A stretch of DNA of 64,000 nucleotides from Hoeflea sp038900095 (lineage in GTDB: Bacteria; Pseudomonadota; Alphaproteobacteria; Rhizobiales; Rhizobiaceae): the NCBI RefSeq assembly GCF_038900095.1, contig NZ_JBBMQQ010000005.1, positions 186,001-250,000 on the forward strand, given 5' to 3'. The notes below the pieces were generated by a model, which was not told the origin of the DNA, made no database searches, and saw nothing but the letters and a program-made list of their open reading frames with translations. The translations under genes and the position numbers were made by a program. Of this stretch, positions 8,529-17,309 are shown piece by piece. Each line of letters begins with the position of its first letter. Positions within the stretch are counted from its first letter, which is position 1.

Positions 8529-10057
8529 GCGTGTGCTGTCCTTGCGGCGTTGCCGATATCTGCCGGCATGGCCCCGGTTACTGCGGTCAGGATCTCGTTG
8601 AGATCCACGTTTTCGTTTCTGAATTCGGCCGCGACCGAATGCTCGGTCATGACGATGATGCGGTCGGCGACTTCCAGCGCCTCGTCGAGTTCCGAGACGA
8701 ATACCAGCGTCGCCCGGCTCTTCGCGGTTTCGCGTATCTTGCGGCCGATGTCCCGACGGGCGCGGATGTCGACGCCCTGGAAAGGTTCGTCAAGCAGCAG
8801 CAACCGGCATTCCTGGGCAAGCCAGCGCGCCAGCATCACCTTCTGCTGGTTACCGCCCGACAGCGTGCCGATGGAATCGGTCTCGCCCTGGCAGACGATG
8901 GACAGGGCCTCGATCATGTCATTGGCGGTCTTGCGCTCATCCGCACGCCGGATGAAGGACAGGTTCGAGTAGCGGCTGAGGAAGGGCAGGGTGATGTTGC
9001 GGGTGATGTCGAAATCGGCCACCACTGCATTGTTGGCCCGGTCCTTGGCCGACATGAAGACCCCGCGCGCAATGGCGGCCTGCGGACTTGTCGGCGAAAA
9101 GTCATTGCCGTCGATCCGGATTTGACCGCCTTCCGGCCGGGTCAGTCCGAAAAGGCTTTGCGCGAAAGCGCTCTTGCCGCTGCCGAGCAGTCCGGTGACG
9201 GCAACGACCTCGTTTTCGCACAGATTGAAATTGAATGGCTTGCTGTCGGTCCGCAACCGCAGACCGGTGATGTCGAGCACCCGTTTGCCCGGCGCACCGA
9301 TGGTGATGTCGGCATCGGTCATCCGGTGGCCGAGCATGGCATTGACCGCGCCCTCATAGTCGAGGTCTTCGCCCTCGAAGACGCCGGAGATTTCCCCGTC
9401 GCGCATCGACACGATGCGGTCGGCAATCCGCCGGATATCGGACATGCGGTGCGAGATGTAGAGCACCGCAACACCCTTGGCCGACAACCGCTCGATCAAC
9501 AGGAACAGCCGTTCGGCTTCCGAGGCCGAGAGCGATGATGTTGGTTCGTCGAGAATGAGCAATTGCGGGTCATGCGCCATGGCGCGGGCAATGGCGATCA
9601 GCTGCCGGTCGGCAACGCCAAGCTCGGCCACTGACTGGCGCACATTCAGCGACAGCCCCATCTGGCTGGCAATGCGCTCGGCATCTGCATAGTTCTGCTT
9701 GCGCTTGAGAAAGAAGCCATAACCTGGCTCGGCAAGCCGGTCGATCAGCAGGTTGGAAGCGACATCGAGATCGGGGATCACCCCGTCATTGATGTTCTGG
9801 TGCACGGTAACGACGCCGGCACGGATGGCTTCGGAAGGGGAGGACGGGCGAAAATCCTTGCCGAGCAGCGTGATGGTACCGGCGTCCAGCGCGTGCACGC
9901 CACTCAGGATCTTGACCAGGGTGGATTTGCCCGCACCATTCGCGCCCATCAGCACAGTGACGGATCCGGCAGGCAGCGACAGGTTGAGTTGCTTGAGGAC
10001 ACGATTGTCCCCGAACGACTTGTCCACGCCCCGCAGATCGCAAAGAGTTCCGTTCAT
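8525..10057 (-). CDS. Sugar ABC transporter ATP-binding protein, double domain (RbsA type)
   Basis: A 510-residue tandem ATPase. Domain 1 has Walker A MGANGAGKSTLVK (about residue 36), Walker B LLILDEPTSS (about 165) and an unusual signature, ELGVADRQLIAIAR, in place of LSGGQ, as is common in ribose-type first domains. Domain 2 has the degenerate Walker A GLLGSGKSAF and an intact LSGGNQQKVMLARWL (about residue 413). First gene of the minus-strand importer operon, with GGGAGGAC before the ATG. It is transcribed divergently from mtnK across a 123-base region that contains a palindromic operator. Confidence 0.95.
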   Translation of the reverse strand: MNGTLCDLRGVDKSFGDNRVLKQLNLSLPAGSVTVLMGANGAGKSTLVKILSGVHALDAGTITLLGKDFRPSSPSEAIRAGVVTVHQNINDGVIPDLDVASNLLIDRLAEPGYGFFLKRKQNYADAERIASQMGLSLNVRQSVAELGVADRQLIAIARAMAHDPQLLILDEPTSSLSASEAERLFLLIERLSAKGVAVLYISHRMSDIRRIADRIVSMRDGEISGVFEGEDLDYEGAVNAMLGHRMTDADITIGAPGKRVLDITGLRLRTDSKPFNFNLCENEVVAVTGLLGSGKSAFAQSLFGLTRPEGGQIRIDGNDFSPTSPQAAIARGVFMSAKDRANNAVVADFDITRNITLPFLSRYSNLSFIRRADERKTANDMIEALSIVCQGETDSIGTLSGGNQQKVMLARWLAQECRLLLLDEPFQGVDIRARRDIGRKIRETAKSRATLVFVSELDEALEVADRIIVMTEHSVAAEFRNENVDLNEILTAVTGAMPADIGNAARTAHA

Positions 10058-10090
10058 GCTGTCCTCCCGCTATGATGAAAACAGCAGCGG

Positions 10091-10129
10091 TGACAAAAGT
10101 CAATACGTATTGACAAATGATTGATATGG
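10091..10129. promoter_or_regulatory. Candidate SorC-type operator in the mtnK / transporter divergent promoter
   Basis: This 39-base block matches the minus strand of 13561-13599 at 28 of 39 positions by hand alignment (24 of the first 29), including the identical 12-mer TGACAAAAGTCA. It also contains the perfect 16-base palindrome GTCAATACGTATTGAC at 10099-10114. It sits between two divergent operons, one for import and one for phosphorylation, and overlaps a TTGACA -35-like hexamer at 10110-10115. The local SorC-family regulator is the natural binder. Confidence 0.65.
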
Positions 10130-10180
10130 ACACTAGGCTTGCACAATACGCAGCCTCGACTGTCATTTGGGAGGATGGTT

Positions 10181-11443
10181 TTGAGCAACAACTACAAACC
10201 TTTATCGCCGGAAACGCTGGGGCAGCGCCTGGGTGCGCTCGACGTCATGAAACAGTCGGTGGGCGGCAATATCGATGCCTGGACCGTTCGTGAAGTCGGT
10301 GACGGCAATCTCAACCTCGTCTTTATTGTGGAAGGCGATGCAGGCAGTGTCATTGTCAAGCAGGCCCTTCCTTATGTGCGCCTGGTTGGGGACAGCTGGC
10401 CGCTGCCGCTCAAGCGGGCGTTCTTCGAATACCATGCGTTGATCCGTCAGGAGGCGCGGGATCCGGGCAGCGTTCCCAAGGTCCTGCACTTTGATGAAAG
10501 CCAGGCGCTGATCGTCATGGAGCGCCTGCAGCCGCATATTATTCTGCGCCAGCAAACCATGGAAGGGCGCAAGGTTGCGGGTCTGGGCAAAACCTTGGGA
10601 TTGTTTGCTGCACGCACCGCATTTCGCGGGTCGGATTTGTCAATGGTGGCGGGCGAGAAGAAAGCCGATGCGGCGCTGTTCGCCGGCAATGTCGAGCTGT
10701 GCGACATCACCGAAACGCTGGTGTTCACCGATCCTTATTACGATGCGGAGTTGAACCGGCACACCACGCCGCAGCTCGATGGAATCGTTGCCGACCTGCG
10801 CCGCGACGAGGCATTGAAGGTCGAAGTCCAGCATATGAAGCGGGCTTTCACATCACGTGGTGAAACCATGTGCCATGGCGACTTGCACGCCGGCTCGATC
10901 ATGGTGACGGATAACCAGTCCCGCATCATCGATCCGGAGTTTGCCTTCTATGGCCCGTTCGGCTTCGACATCGGCATGCTGATCGGCAACTACCTGATGG
11001 CCTATCATGCCATGCCGGCCCACATTTCCGATGCAGATGCCTGCACCGATTTCCAGGACTGGATCCTCTCGGTCATAGAGGAGACCTGGTCGGTCTTCCG
11101 CGAGGAGTTTCTCAGGCTGTGGCGCACCGAGCGCACCGGCATCCTTTATCCCAAGGCGCTTTACGAGGACCAGGGTCACCACTTCGCCTCCGAAAGTGCA
11201 GCTGAAACGCTGCTGGGTGAGATCTTCCGCGATCTGGTCGGCTTCGCCGGGATTGAAATGCACCGCCGCATTCTGGGGCTGGCGCATGTCGCCGAACTCG
11301 ACACCATCGAAGACGAGGACATCAAGGCCCATTGCGAGGCCAAGTGCCTGAAGCTCGGCCAGTTCCTGGTCATCAACAGAAATCGCCTGACAGGCATGGA
11401 TGCCGTATTGGCTGCAGCGCGGCGCGCTGAAACGGGAGCATAA
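10181..11443 (+). CDS. mtnK: S-methyl-5-thioribose kinase
   Basis: Phosphorylates 5-methylthioribose (and probably 5-deoxyribose) at C1 in the cytoplasm using ATP, a step of S-adenosylmethionine by-product salvage. About 420 residues, the normal length of the family. The APH/kinase fold is evident: GDGNLNLVF nucleotide loop near residue 40, catalytic CHGDLHAGS (about residue 231) and metal-binding IDPEFAFYGP (about 250). I place the start at TTG 10181 because GGGAGG at 10169-10174 is six bases before it, whereas ATG 10175 would touch the Shine-Dalgarno sequence. mtnA follows after two bases. The kinase implies uptake of the free sugar, which fits the divergent importer. Confidence 0.93.
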   Translation: MSNNYKPLSPETLGQRLGALDVMKQSVGGNIDAWTVREVGDGNLNLVFIVEGDAGSVIVKQALPYVRLVGDSWPLPLKRAFFEYHALIRQEARDPGSVPKVLHFDESQALIVMERLQPHIILRQQTMEGRKVAGLGKTLGLFAARTAFRGSDLSMVAGEKKADAALFAGNVELCDITETLVFTDPYYDAELNRHTTPQLDGIVADLRRDEALKVEVQHMKRAFTSRGETMCHGDLHAGSIMVTDNQSRIIDPEFAFYGPFGFDIGMLIGNYLMAYHAMPAHISDADACTDFQDWILSVIEETWSVFREEFLRLWRTERTGILYPKALYEDQGHHFASESAAETLLGEIFRDLVGFAGIEMHRRILGLAHVAELDTIEDEDIKAHCEAKCLKLGQFLVINRNRLTGMDAVLAAARRAETGA

Positions 11444-11445
11444 GC

Positions 11446-12549
11446 ATGAAGGTTGGCGATACGCATTACCGGTCGATCTGGTTTGATGGTGAGAAGGCCA
11501 GGGTAATGATCATTGATCAGCGCTGGCTGCCGCACGAGTTCCGGGTGGTCGAGCTCCACACACTGGATGAGTTTACCACCGCGATCCGGGACATGTGGGT
11601 GCGTGGTGCGCCGTTGATCGGCGCTACCGCAGCCTATGGCGTCGCCATCGAAATGCAGCGCGATGCCTCCGATGCATCGCTCGACAATGCCTGGGAGCGG
11701 CTGCACGAAACCCGGCCCACGGCCGTCAATCTGCGCTGGGCGCTCGATGAAATGCGCCAGGTGCTTTCCGCCCTTCCCGAAACCGAACGCGCCGCAGCCG
11801 CCTTCCGCAAGGCGGAAGAGATCTGTGACGCCGATGTCGAGACCAACCGGATGATCGGTGTTCATGGCCTTGAGATCATCAGCAAGATCGCCGCCACCAA
11901 GAAGCCCGGTGAAGCGGTCAACATTCTAACCCATTGCAATGCAGGCTGGCTGGCAACGGTGGATTGGGGCACTGCCACTTCGCCGATGTATCACGCGGCC
12001 AAGGCCGGCATTCCCATCCATGTCTGGGTCGACGAAACCCGTCCGCGCAACCAGGGCGCCCAGCTTACCAGCTGGGAGATGAACAGCCACGGCATTCCGC
12101 ATCATCTCATCGTCGACAATGCCGGCGGGCATCTGATGCAGCATGGCCAGGTCGACATGGTCATTGTCGGCACCGACCGGACAACCGCTTCGGGCGATGT
12201 CTGCAACAAGATCGGCACCTATCTCAAGGCGCTGGCAGCCCATGACAATGATGTGCCGTTCTACGTGGCGCTTCCTTCAAGCACGATCGACTGGACAGTC
12301 GATGACGGTGTTCGTGAAATCCCGATCGAGGAACGCGACGACCGCGAGGTCACCCATGTCTTTGGCCGTCTGGAAGATGGCAGCGTCACCTCGGTGCAGA
12401 TTTCCCCGGATGGCACGTCCGGCGGCAACCCGGCATTCGATGTGACGCCGGCACATCTGGTCACCGGCCTGATCACCGAGCGCGGTGTCGCCGAAGCCAC
12501 CCGCGAAGGTCTGCTGGGCTTGTTTCCCGAGCGCCGCAGCGCCGCCTGA
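11446..12549 (+). CDS. mtnA: S-methyl-5-thioribose-1-phosphate isomerase
   Basis: Converts methylthioribose 1-phosphate to methylthioribulose 1-phosphate. The 367-residue protein belongs to the eIF2B-like MtnA family. It shows WVRGAPLIGATAAYG near residue 50, the catalytic Cys in THCNAGWLAT (C164) and the catalytic Asp in VGTDRTTASGDVCNKIG (D244), with ERDDREVTHVFG near the C-terminus. Both active-site residues are intact. It is coupled to mtnK with a two-base gap. No mtnB, mtnW/X, mtnC or mtnD homologue is in the window, so the standard methionine salvage route is not what follows; the aldolase fusion or the RLP must act next if the pathway is local. Confidence 0.94.
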   Translation: MKVGDTHYRSIWFDGEKARVMIIDQRWLPHEFRVVELHTLDEFTTAIRDMWVRGAPLIGATAAYGVAIEMQRDASDASLDNAWERLHETRPTAVNLRWALDEMRQVLSALPETERAAAAFRKAEEICDADVETNRMIGVHGLEIISKIAATKKPGEAVNILTHCNAGWLATVDWGTATSPMYHAAKAGIPIHVWVDETRPRNQGAQLTSWEMNSHGIPHHLIVDNAGGHLMQHGQVDMVIVGTDRTTASGDVCNKIGTYLKALAAHDNDVPFYVALPSSTIDWTVDDGVREIPIEERDDREVTHVFGRLEDGSVTSVQISPDGTSGGNPAFDVTPAHLVTGLITERGVAEATREGLLGLFPERRSAA

Positions 12550-12554
12550 GCCTT

Positions 12555-12586
12555 GCTTGCCTGAGCGGGAACCTGCTCAGGCAAGC
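12555..12586. terminator. Strong hairpin between convergent mtnA and sorC-type genes
   Basis: Perfect 12-base arms GCTTGCCTGAGC / GCTCAGGCAAGC around an 8-base loop. It begins five bases after the mtnA stop and its right arm overlaps the end of the regulator gene. There is no T run, so it may act as an mRNA end-stabiliser or a bidirectional terminator. Confidence 0.5.
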
Positions 12587-13548
12587 TCCATCATCGCCGC
12601 GGCACAGCTCTGGTTGGTGACCACGTGTGTGGCATATCCGCCCCTGATGGCGGCAACGGCCGCCGGCACGCGTTCCTCGCCCACCGAGACCAGGATTCCC
12701 ATGTCACGGTGGCGCAATTCCTCAAGTTCGATACCCATCATCCGGTCATCCAGCGGACCGCTGACCGGATCGCCCTTTGCATCGATGAACCGGCCGCAGA
12801 GCACGCCGACCGCGCCATTGGCGATATAGTCCTCGAGTTCTTTCGAGGTGGCGACCCCGCTTGAGGCGACATGGCTGTCGGGATTGCACGAGCCGACGGC
12901 AAACAGCGTCTTGTTGCAGGCGCTGATGGCGTCGAGTTGCTTCGCGATCAGCGATTCCGCACGCAGGGTGGCTGCAATCTCGGCCGTGCTCAGGATCGCC
13001 GGCACATGCAGGTTGATGCACTTGGCGGAAAACTTGCGCGCCACGTTGGAGGAGCAGACGTCGGCTGAAAAGCCGTAGGGCGTGGCCATCGAGCCGACCA
13101 GCTGCAGCACGGTGAGATCGGCAATGGTGGTCTGTTCCAGGCGCTCGGCGACATCGTAGATGGTCTTGCCCCAGGCAACGCCGAGCCGGTCGCCGGGCTC
13201 GAGCAGGCTTGGCAGCCAGTCCGCAGCGCCGCGTATGATGCGGCTTGCATGGTCGTCCTGGCCGCCGGTGCCATCGGGCAGGATATAGGCGGCCTTGAGA
13301 CCGAAGCGGTCACGCAGTTCCAGCGCGGCGCGATGGGTGTTAAAGGCTTCGGGGGACAATTTCGTGTGGATGTAACCGCGTTCGCGGGCTTCCTGCAGAT
13401 AATTCACCACAGTGGCCCTCGAGACCAGCAGCCGGTTGGCTATTTCGCTCTGGTTGAGCCCGTCGTGGTAGTAAAGCCACGCGGTCTCGACGACGATATC
13501 CTCGCCGCTGATCTGTTTGGTTGAGCGCCTGGTTGAGTTCTGAGGCAT
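12577..13548 (-). CDS. SorC/DeoR-type sugar-binding transcriptional regulator
   Basis: A 323-residue regulator with an N-terminal helix-turn-helix (LNQSEIANRLLVSRATVVNYL, about residues 32-52) and a C-terminal sugar-phosphate sensing domain of the SorC family (YDVAERL, GSMATPYGFSADV, LFAVGSCNPDS, GVLCGRFIDAKG). These proteins are usually released or activated by a phosphorylated intermediate of the pathway they control. It is divergent from the aldolase/SDR fusion across an 84-base gap that contains a perfect 9-base inverted repeat. The same long motif occurs at the mtnK divergon, so I infer it controls both. Its last codons lie within the hairpin shared with mtnA. Confidence 0.92.
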   Translation of the reverse strand: MPQNSTRRSTKQISGEDIVVETAWLYYHDGLNQSEIANRLLVSRATVVNYLQEARERGYIHTKLSPEAFNTHRAALELRDRFGLKAAYILPDGTGGQDDHASRIIRGAADWLPSLLEPGDRLGVAWGKTIYDVAERLEQTTIADLTVLQLVGSMATPYGFSADVCSSNVARKFSAKCINLHVPAILSTAEIAATLRAESLIAKQLDAISACNKTLFAVGSCNPDSHVASSGVATSKELEDYIANGAVGVLCGRFIDAKGDPVSGPLDDRMMGIELEELRHRDMGILVSVGEERVPAAVAAIRGGYATHVVTNQSCAAAMMELA

Positions 13549-13560
13549 TTCGATCCACCA

Positions 13561-13602
13561 CCAATATATACATTTGACAATAGCGAATGACTTTTGTCAA
13601 AT
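13561..13602. promoter_or_regulatory. Candidate SorC-type operator in the regulator / aldolase divergent promoter
   Basis: Contains the perfect inverted repeat ATTTGACAA (13572-13580) and TTGTCAAAT (13594-13602) with a 13-base spacer. Bases 13561-13599, read on the minus strand, align to 10091-10129 over 39 bases with 28 identities. It lies immediately before the regulator's start codon and 30 bases before the aldolase start, ideal for repression of both. Confidence 0.7.
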
Positions 13603-13632
13603 ACGCCAAATTCACATGGGCAGGAGACGGTA

Positions 13633-15705
13633 ATGCGGCAAAACAGATGGAATGACAAGGAAGCCCAGGCGCGGGTCGATGCGGCGGGCTCCAATCCTGC
13701 AGACCAGACACTGGCGCTCAGGGTCTATTCATCCCGCATCATCGGTGCAGATCCCGACCTTGTCATGCACGGCGGCGGCAACACATCCGTCAAGGCCGAG
13801 CGTGAAGACCTGTTCGGTGTCATGCGGCGTGTACTCCACGTCAAGGGCAGCGGTTGGGATCTCGATACGCTCGAAGCGCCCGGTTTGCCCGGTGTCCGGC
13901 TCGAGCCGCTGCTCGAGATGCGCAAGCTCGATGCACTGTCGGACGAGGACATGGTCAATGTGCAGCGCTCCAACCTGCTCGATTCTTCCGCTCCCAATCC
14001 GTCGGTCGAAACCCTGCTGCATGCCTTCCTGCCGCACACCTTTGTCGATCACACCCATGCAACGGCCTTTCTGGCGCTGGCGAACCTGCCCGATGCAGAA
14101 GCCGCAATCCGCGAGATCTTCGGAGACCGGCTGGCGGTAGTGCCCTACATCATGCCCGGTTTTGCGCTGGCCAAAAAGGCAGCCGAAGTGTTTGACGCCC
14201 ATCCGGACTGCGAAGGGCTGATCCTGCTCAAGCACGGCCATTTCACCTTTGGCACAACAGCCAGGGAGAGTTACGACCGGGTGATCGAGCACACCAACAT
14301 GGTCGAGGAATGGCTTGCTGCACGCAACAATGGCCGCAGGTTCGAAGCAACCGTCAACAGGAACCGCAAGCTTGCCGACCCGGCCTCGGCTGCGTCCGTC
14401 CTGCCGCTCCTGCGTGGCGCCATCGGACGCCTGCGCGGCGAGCACCATGATGGCGCGCCACGGCCCGCAGTGATGGACATCAGGGCTGGCCAGGCAATCG
14501 AAGCCTTTCTCGGTCGCACCGACCTTGGGGATCTGGCGCAACGTGGCGTCGCTTCGCCCGATCACGTGATCCGCACCAAGGGCCGCATGCTGGTGCTGGG
14601 CAAGGACGATCTCGCCAAGGGCCGCTCCGGCATCGAAGCCAGGGTAGAGGAATTTGCTGCGTTCTACCGGGCGATGTTCGATACCCAGTTGAAACGGGTC
14701 GGTGGCGGCAAGGTCATGCTCGAGCCGTACCCTTGCGTGGCCTGGATCGAGGGCGTCGGCATTGCCGGCATCGGCAAGGATGCAACCGCGGCATCGGCTG
14801 CTGCCGATATTGCAGAGCAGACCGTCGAGGTGATGAGCCAGGGCGAGGCCGCCGGCGGCTTCCGCCCGATCGGGCCGGATGATCTCTTCGACATGGAATA
14901 CTGGTCGCTCGAACAGGCCAAGCTGTCAAAGGCCGCGGCCAAGCCGTTCGCCGGACAGGTTGTTGCCGTGACCGGCGGCGCCGGCGCCATCGGACTCGCC
15001 ACCGCGAAAGCCTTCGCCCGCGAAGGCGCGGCAATCGCGCTGATCGATTTCAACGCAGAGGCCTGCAAGGCCGCCGCGGCCTCGATCGGACCAAACTGTC
15101 TCGCGGTCGTTGCCGATCTCACCGCGAAGGGCGCCGCGGAGCAGGCGATCAGTGAAATCATCCAGCGCTTCGGCGGCCTCGACGTGCTGGTCTCCAATGC
15201 CGGTGCCGCCATCCAGGGTATGCTGCTCGATCTCGACGAGGAGACGCTGCGCTCGAGTTTCGAGCTCAATTTCTTCTCCCACCTGGCGATGGCGCGGGCC
15301 GCGGCAAAGGTGTTCGCGGCACAGAATCACGGCGGGCAGATGCTGTTCAACGTCTCCAAGCAGGCCGTCAATCCGGGCAAGGGCTTTGGCGCCTACGGTC
15401 TTCCCAAGGCCGCCACCTTCTTCCTGGTCCGTCAACTGGCGCTGGAGCTTGGCAGTGCCGGTGTCAGGGTCAACGGCGTCAATGCCGACAGGATCCGTTC
15501 AGGCCTGTTGACCGATGACTTCATCAAGTCCCGGGCCGAGGCGAGGGGTGTTTCTGCCTCCGATTACATGGCGGGCAACCTGCTCAAGGCAGAGGTCGAG
15601 GCCCATCATGTCGCCGATGCTTTTGTCGCGCTTGCAAAATCCGAACGCACGACGGCCCATGTCATCACCGTGGATGGCGGCAACATCGAGGCCGCCTTGC
15701 GGTAA
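13633..15705 (+). CDS. Bifunctional class II aldolase / short-chain dehydrogenase (RhaD-type fusion)
   Basis: About 690 residues in two parts. Residues 1-430 form a zinc-dependent class II aldolase: HGGGNTSVK near residue 46, the metal HxH in VDHTHATAF near 140, and LLKHGHFTFG near 200. Residues about 440-690 form a short-chain dehydrogenase with VTGGAGAIGLA near 443 and the YxxxK pair in YGLPKAA (Y588, K592). The best-known relatives are rhizobial rhamnulose-1-phosphate aldolase/lactaldehyde dehydrogenases. No rhamnose kinase, isomerase or transporter is nearby, while mtnK and mtnA are. A likely job is to split methylthio- or deoxy-ribulose 1-phosphate to DHAP plus an aldehyde that the SDR half then oxidises or reduces. 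Start at ATG 13633 with AGGAGA upstream. Confidence 0.9.
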   Translation: MRQNRWNDKEAQARVDAAGSNPADQTLALRVYSSRIIGADPDLVMHGGGNTSVKAEREDLFGVMRRVLHVKGSGWDLDTLEAPGLPGVRLEPLLEMRKLDALSDEDMVNVQRSNLLDSSAPNPSVETLLHAFLPHTFVDHTHATAFLALANLPDAEAAIREIFGDRLAVVPYIMPGFALAKKAAEVFDAHPDCEGLILLKHGHFTFGTTARESYDRVIEHTNMVEEWLAARNNGRRFEATVNRNRKLADPASAASVLPLLRGAIGRLRGEHHDGAPRPAVMDIRAGQAIEAFLGRTDLGDLAQRGVASPDHVIRTKGRMLVLGKDDLAKGRSGIEARVEEFAAFYRAMFDTQLKRVGGGKVMLEPYPCVAWIEGVGIAGIGKDATAASAAADIAEQTVEVMSQGEAAGGFRPIGPDDLFDMEYWSLEQAKLSKAAAKPFAGQVVAVTGGAGAIGLATAKAFAREGAAIALIDFNAEACKAAAASIGPNCLAVVADLTAKGAAEQAISEIIQRFGGLDVLVSNAGAAIQGMLLDLDEETLRSSFELNFFSHLAMARAAAKVFAAQNHGGQMLFNVSKQAVNPGKGFGAYGLPKAATFFLVRQLALELGSAGVRVNGVNADRIRSGLLTDDFIKSRAEARGVSASDYMAGNLLKAEVEAHHVADAFVALAKSERTTAHVITVDGGNIEAALR

Positions 15706-15782
15706 GCACAGAGGGATACCGTCCGGCATCCGGACCTGTTGAACCGCTCTTTAAGGGGCGTCATTTGCAAGCGGGCTCGCGC

Positions 15783-17309
15783 TCAGTTCGCTGGCTTCTC
15801 GACCTGTCTCGCGTAGGCATTGATGGCGGCCTCGGTGCCATTGCGCCAGATATAGTCCAGCCAGGAACCAAAGGCTTCCGAGAACCGCGGGTCGCCGGCA
15901 ATGTCGCCATAGATCCGGTTTTGGGCCAGCCAGGCCTGCGGGTCGTTGCGTGCGCTCTGGGCTGCCTTGGCCAGACTGGCCCATTGCGGGTCATTTGGCT
16001 CGATGGCTGATCCGTCTTCCCGCGTTCCTGCACACATCCGGGCCCAGAGTGCCTCCACGAGGCTCAGGCCGTCCACAGGCCCGCCGGCATCCAGCGCATC
16101 GCGCAGGATGGGAAGAACGAAGCCGGTGTGGCGCGAGGACCCGTCAAACGCCACCCGCCGCGTCGTGTCATGGATTTCCGGGTTGGAGAACCGTGTTTCA
16201 ATCAGGTCGACATAATCGGTCGGGGTCATGCCCGGGACCGGCTTGACATAGGGCGCGATCTCTTCCCGCTCGACCTTCCTGAAAAAGGCCAGCAGGGCCG
16301 GGTGGGCCATGCACCCTGCGATGGTTTCGACAGACAGCAGTTCCCCCGCATTGGCGAGCACCTGATGGCCGGCATTGAGGATGCGGATCTTCATCGTCTC
16401 GAAATCATGCACATCATTGGTGAAGATCGCACCGACCTGGTCCCAGTCCGGCCGGCCTGCGCAAAAATTGTCCTCGATCACCCACTGGCGGTAATTTTCG
16501 TGGGTCACCGGCGCGGCATCGACGATGCCAAGCTGAAGGGCGGCGGCGATCTCCTTCGGGCCCGTGGCGGGCACGATGCAGTCGACCATGGAATTGGGAA
16601 ACGTGCAGTTCCGGTCAATCCACTCTGCAAGTCCGGGATCGGAAAGCTTGGCGAGACCCAGAACCGTTTGCCTTGTGATCTTGCCGTTGCCCTGAAGATT
16701 GTCGCAACTTTGAACCGTGAAAGGACCATGCCCGCTGTCGCGCCTGAGCTTCAGCGCGGCGATGATCGCGCCGAATACGGTGCGTGGCGTTCCCGGGTGC
16801 TCAACGTCATGTTGAATGTCCGGATGAGACACGTTGAAAGCCCCGGTGCCCGGATCCGTGAAATAGCCGCCTTCGGTCACCGTCATGGCGACAATGCGAA
16901 TTTCTCGCGCAGCCATGGCGTTGATCAGTGGGCCGTTTCCGTCTTCGATCGGCAGATAGTCAATCATCGAGCCGATCACCTCGGCCGACGTGGCGGCGGG
17001 ATCCAGCTCGATCAGCGTGGTCAGGCAGTCCTGCGCGAGAAGCCGGTCACGCATTGCAGCATCATAGGACCGCACTCCTGCGCCGATGATGGCCCAGTCC
17101 AGCGCAGACCCGTTCTGCATCAGCCGGTGCAGATACCACGCCTGGTGGGCGCGGTGAAAATTGCCCAGGCCAATATGCACGATGCCGGCCGTCAGGGCTG
17201 ACCGGTCATAATGCGGGCGCCGGACGCCCTCGGGGAGATCGGCCAATGTTGCGTTGGCGAGCTTTACCGGCTTTTGTCCCATCACATCTTTGTCCATCAG
17301 TTCAGCCAT
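15783..17309 (-). CDS. mtlK: Mannitol 2-dehydrogenase family protein (polyol dehydrogenase)
   Basis: A 508-residue long-chain secondary-alcohol dehydrogenase of the mannitol dehydrogenase family. It has the N-terminal nucleotide segment IVHIGLGNFHRAHQAWY (about residue 45) and the catalytic KIRILNAGHQVLAN (about residue 314), where Lys, Asn and His form the proton relay. It would oxidise D-mannitol or D-arabinitol to the ketose with NAD. It is the last gene of the Smo-type operon and overlaps the sorbitol dehydrogenase gene by 13 bases. In Rhodobacter the equivalent operon also ends with mtlK. Substrate among polyols is inferred from context. Confidence 0.9.
   Translation of the reverse strand: MAELMDKDVMGQKPVKLANATLADLPEGVRRPHYDRSALTAGIVHIGLGNFHRAHQAWYLHRLMQNGSALDWAIIGAGVRSYDAAMRDRLLAQDCLTTLIELDPAATSAEVIGSMIDYLPIEDGNGPLINAMAAREIRIVAMTVTEGGYFTDPGTGAFNVSHPDIQHDVEHPGTPRTVFGAIIAALKLRRDSGHGPFTVQSCDNLQGNGKITRQTVLGLAKLSDPGLAEWIDRNCTFPNSMVDCIVPATGPKEIAAALQLGIVDAAPVTHENYRQWVIEDNFCAGRPDWDQVGAIFTNDVHDFETMKIRILNAGHQVLANAGELLSVETIAGCMAHPALLAFFRKVEREEIAPYVKPVPGMTPTDYVDLIETRFSNPEIHDTTRRVAFDGSSRHTGFVLPILRDALDAGGPVDGLSLVEALWARMCAGTREDGSAIEPNDPQWASLAKAAQSARNDPQAWLAQNRIYGDIAGDPRFSEAFGSWLDYIWRNGTEAAINAYARQVEKPAN

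Noticed and set aside
13633..15705. Assignment of the aldolase/SDR fusion as rhamnose catabolism
   Set aside because: No rhamnose transporter, kinase, isomerase or mutarotase occurs in the window, and the promoter shares its operator with mtnK. Family similarity alone does not fix the substrate.
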